Assembly: GCF_016925675.1 (NCBI RefSeq) | Contig: NZ_CP070506.1 | Location: forward strand, 2,416,501-2,480,500 | Length of the DNA: 64,000 nucleotides | Reading direction: 5' to 3' | From: Pseudomonas hygromyciniae | Lineage (GTDB): Bacteria; Pseudomonadota; Gammaproteobacteria; Pseudomonadales; Pseudomonadaceae | In this document: one piece after another, positions 61,762 through 64,000 of the stretch | Layout of the letters: each line of letters opens with the position of its first letter | Numbering within the stretch: position 1 is the first letter of the stretch | Made by a program: the position numbers and the translations under genes | Notes under the pieces: generated by a model | Told to the model about the DNA's origin: nothing | Seen by the model: only the letters and a program-made list of their open reading frames with translations | Database searches by the model: none

Positions 61762-64000
61762 ATGACTCAACCCGATACACCCGCAGTGGACGCATCCTTG
61801 GAACTGGCCGATCTGGACACCCGGCTGGGGGATCTGCTGGTCGGTGTTTTACCCGTTCGCCGTACCGTCCTGGCTGAAATGGGCGCACAGATAGAGGGCA
61901 AGCCCATCAGCGCGCGACACCTGGCTAGGCGCGAGGCTGACCAGACGCTGCTTGATTCGATTCGCTTTGCGGCCCCGCAACTCAAGGCATTCCTGGGCGC
62001 GGACGTGACCGGCAGTGACAACAGCGCTAGCCTGCTGTTCGAGTTCGCCGCATTACGCTCCACCCCGGCCAAGCCGCTGCTTGAGATGGCGCCGGGCCCG
62101 GACAGCAGTGACACGATGAGCCGGCTCGACAACTTGCTGCGCGCCGTGCAGAACACCAACTTCAATCAGATCCTACAGCGTGAAGGCCTGCCCGCCTGGG
62201 TGGACACCCCTCGAAGCCGTACCCTGGAAGCAATGGGTACCGGCCTGCAGGTCTATGGCTATTACAGCGCAATCAACGCCTTGGCCCAGGCCATCAGGAC
62301 CGGTGACATTCGCCAGACCCTGGCCGCCGGTGCCGAGTTGCTCGCCGAGCTGACATCCAACGCGCTGGAGTTGGCCCTGGAGCGCCTGGGCAAGCGCATG
62401 CTGGAGAACGGCGGGCGCGTGTTCAAGGGGTTTTGTGCGAGCACCGTAGGCCAATTATTGCGGCGCGGCGCGGGCCTGTTTGCCCAGGTATTAACCCTGC
62501 CGTTCGACATCTACAGTGCGGTGCAGTCACTCAAGGACGCGGCGAAGTCCCAGGGCAAGGAGGCGATGGACCACTACGTCAATGCCGGTTTCAGCCTGGC
62601 CAGTGCGGCACTGGGCGTGGTGCTGGGGATCGCCGCGCTGGCAGGCTTCAGCTATGCCGGGCCGTTGGGGATTGCCGCAGCCGTCGTCCTGATGCTCGGG
62701 GCGCAGATCTACAGCGCGGTACGCCAGGTGGATGACATTGACGACTACATCGAGCTGAGCGTGTCTGAGCGCTTGAGGGCCGGCTGGCTGTCGTTTGCAG
62801 GCCGTGAGCTGGACGAGGATGTACGCAACCGCTATCTGCTGGCGAGGATGGAAAAACAGCACGCTGCCTATCTCACCGACGTGGCCGAAAAGTGGATGCG
62901 CGGCGCGCTCAAGAGCACCGTACACGCGGTGGTCAATGGTCGGTTCGAGGTGCGCATGATCCCCGTGCGGCAGTGGAAGCACCGTTGGGACGAGGCGGCG
63001 GGAGAGCAGCCCTATGTGGACAGTACTGCACCGGCCATCCATGACGCTGACGATGTGTTCGATGGCTCCCACGCCGGGGTCAGCCAATTGCCCGGGGTGG
63101 TACTCGGGGCGCCGTTCACCCATGCAGCGATTCTCTGGCGCCTGGGCGGGGGCAACGACGACATTCGGGGCCTGCTGGAGATGCGCAATATCTTTCAGTT
63201 CGGTGCGGGGCACAAACGACTCACCGGAGGGATACGCGATGACCAGTTTGTGTTTGACCTGTCGCCCGATACGCTAGATGCCGTTGCCACCCCCGGTGTG
63301 GCGAGCGAACTGCACGGTGGCAGTGGCAGCGATACGTTGCATTTGAGCAACCCTCAATCGTATGCCGAGGGCATTGAGGGGTTTGCCATCGACCTGGATG
63401 CCGGCCGCGTCACCCGGCGCAAAGATGCCGGCCGCAGCGGGCTGTCGAACCAGATCAACCTGGACTCGATCGAGAACGTCGCGACCCCGGCGGGTATGGC
63501 CAGTCATGTCAAAGGTTCGGCCCAGGCCAATCTCCTGATCGCCGAAGGCAACAACGACCGGATCGAGGCGGGGGCCGGCGATGACACGATCATCGTCAAC
63601 GGCGCCGATGCCTGGGTCGACGGTGGGGCGGGCAACGACCGCTACATCATCGCCAGCAACCGAGGCACCGTCACGCTGCATGAGCAACACTGGCAGGACG
63701 ACACGTTGATCGAGCTGGGGTGGGAGCTGTCCACCATTGCCGCCTGGGTGATCCAGGACTGCGCATTGGTGATCCGCTCCTTGCGCGGCCTCGACGGCGA
63801 ATTGCCAGAGCGCCTGGTCAGGATTGAAAACCTTTACCTGTGTGAGTCTGGTGAGCGGCGCCTGGCCCGCCATAACCTGCGCCTGCTGACGGCGGACGGT
63901 TACACGCTGGAGCCGGTTCTGCCCCCGTTGTTGAGTGCGCAGGGCGATCAGCCGATCAAGGTGGCTGCCCGCTCGGCCAACCCTGCGCCGACGTTTCAGC
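61762..64000 (+). CDS. TcdA/TcdB-pore-type toxin with RTX-like repeats, 5' part
   Basis: Open from the ATG at 61762 to the window edge (746 codons). Residues about 160-400 resemble the TcdA/TcdB pore-forming domain: GLQVYGYYSAINALAQAIRT, then hydrophobic helices around LPFDIYSAVQSLKDAAKSQG and AALGVVLGIAALAGFSYAGP, and AQIYSAVRQVDDIDDYIELS. After about residue 500 come Gly/Asp-rich RTX-like turns (LRLGGGNDDIRG, HGGSGSDTLHL, EAGAGDDTIIV, DGGAGNDRYIIAS). The same architecture occurs in Mcf/FitD-like insect toxins and related large proteins. There is no Sec signal peptide; type I or another secretion route is possible. The C-terminus and any processing or export genes lie outside the window. Confidence 0.65.
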   Translation, partial: MTQPDTPAVDASLELADLDTRLGDLLVGVLPVRRTVLAEMGAQIEGKPISARHLARREADQTLLDSIRFAAPQLKAFLGADVTGSDNSASLLFEFAALRSTPAKPLLEMAPGPDSSDTMSRLDNLLRAVQNTNFNQILQREGLPAWVDTPRSRTLEAMGTGLQVYGYYSAINALAQAIRTGDIRQTLAAGAELLAELTSNALELALERLGKRMLENGGRVFKGFCASTVGQLLRRGAGLFAQVLTLPFDIYSAVQSLKDAAKSQGKEAMDHYVNAGFSLASAALGVVLGIAALAGFSYAGPLGIAAAVVLMLGAQIYSAVRQVDDIDDYIELSVSERLRAGWLSFAGRELDEDVRNRYLLARMEKQHAAYLTDVAEKWMRGALKSTVHAVVNGRFEVRMIPVRQWKHRWDEAAGEQPYVDSTAPAIHDADDVFDGSHAGVSQLPGVVLGAPFTHAAILWRLGGGNDDIRGLLEMRNIFQFGAGHKRLTGGIRDDQFVFDLSPDTLDAVATPGVASELHGGSGSDTLHLSNPQSYAEGIEGFAIDLDAGRVTRRKDAGRSGLSNQINLDSIENVATPAGMASHVKGSAQANLLIAEGNNDRIEAGAGDDTIIVNGADAWVDGGAGNDRYIIASNRGTVTLHEQHWQDDTLIELGWELSTIAAWVIQDCALVIRSLRGLDGELPERLVRIENLYLCESGERRLARHNLRLLTADGYTLEPVLPPLLSAQGDQPIKVAARSANPAPTFQ

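Noticed and set aside
1..64000. CRISPR arrays, tRNA, rRNA
   Set aside because: The only repeated short sequences are REP/REPIN elements and small tandem duplications; no regular spacer arrays, cloverleaf genes or rRNA segments were recognised.

Overview
The window is a G+C-rich chromosomal segment that reads as Pseudomonas, most likely the P. fluorescens group. The evidence is the gene content (AlkB plus PraB-type proteins, a 180-kDa-class NAD glutamate dehydrogenase, DctA, DUF6124 and DUF6543 families) and at least ten REP/REPIN palindromes of the type found in fluorescent pseudomonads. No rRNA, tRNA or CRISPR array was seen.

Left region (1-11,331) is an alkane and fatty-acid catabolism block, all on the + strand: the 3' end of an alkane 1-monooxygenase (AlkB), two secreted PraB-like alkane-oxidation accessory proteins, a FadL porin, a membrane-anchored long FadE, a FabG-like reductase, a MaoC hydratase, a thiolase broken by two frameshifts, and a FadD ligase. 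Together they would take up alkanes or long-chain acids, hydroxylate, activate and beta-oxidise them. Next come a Gfo/Idh/MocA oxidoreductase and a two-gene unit pairing a YCF48/BNR-repeat protein with an MMPL/RND exporter.

Middle region (16,531-48,370) is rich in large accessory proteins. Two tandem giant proteins (1634 and 1548 aa) and a shorter third one (564 aa) share modules of the DUF6543/dermonecrotic-toxin N-terminal class. A 1291-aa Ig-like protein has a composition break near its C-terminus. Between them lie a beta-propeller lactonase, a GST-SbcC-SbcD operon (sbcD frameshifted), a DUF6124 gene preceded by a strongly structured 125-bp element, and a translationally coupled moxR-DUF58-DUF4381-batA-batBC-batD (aerotolerance-type) operon whose DUF4381 gene is frameshifted.

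Right region (48,882-64,000) holds NAD-glutamate dehydrogenase with a clear terminator, an IS3-family insertion with 3-bp target duplication, a dctA transporter with two FCD-GntR regulators, tag (3-methyladenine glycosylase I), and a cupin / MocR regulator / AhpD-like set with a shared 11-bp promoter motif (the MocR gene carries two frameshifts). At the edge is the 5' part of a TcdA/TcdB-pore-like toxin gene.

A striking global signal: seven separate reading-frame breaks in five genes are each cured by removing one base from a G, C or A homopolymer of 5-6, and an eighth is an exact 8-bp tandem duplication. This looks like systematic homopolymer overcalling in the sequence, or else a strain with a slippage-mutator history. 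The 'pseudogene' calls should be read with that in mind.
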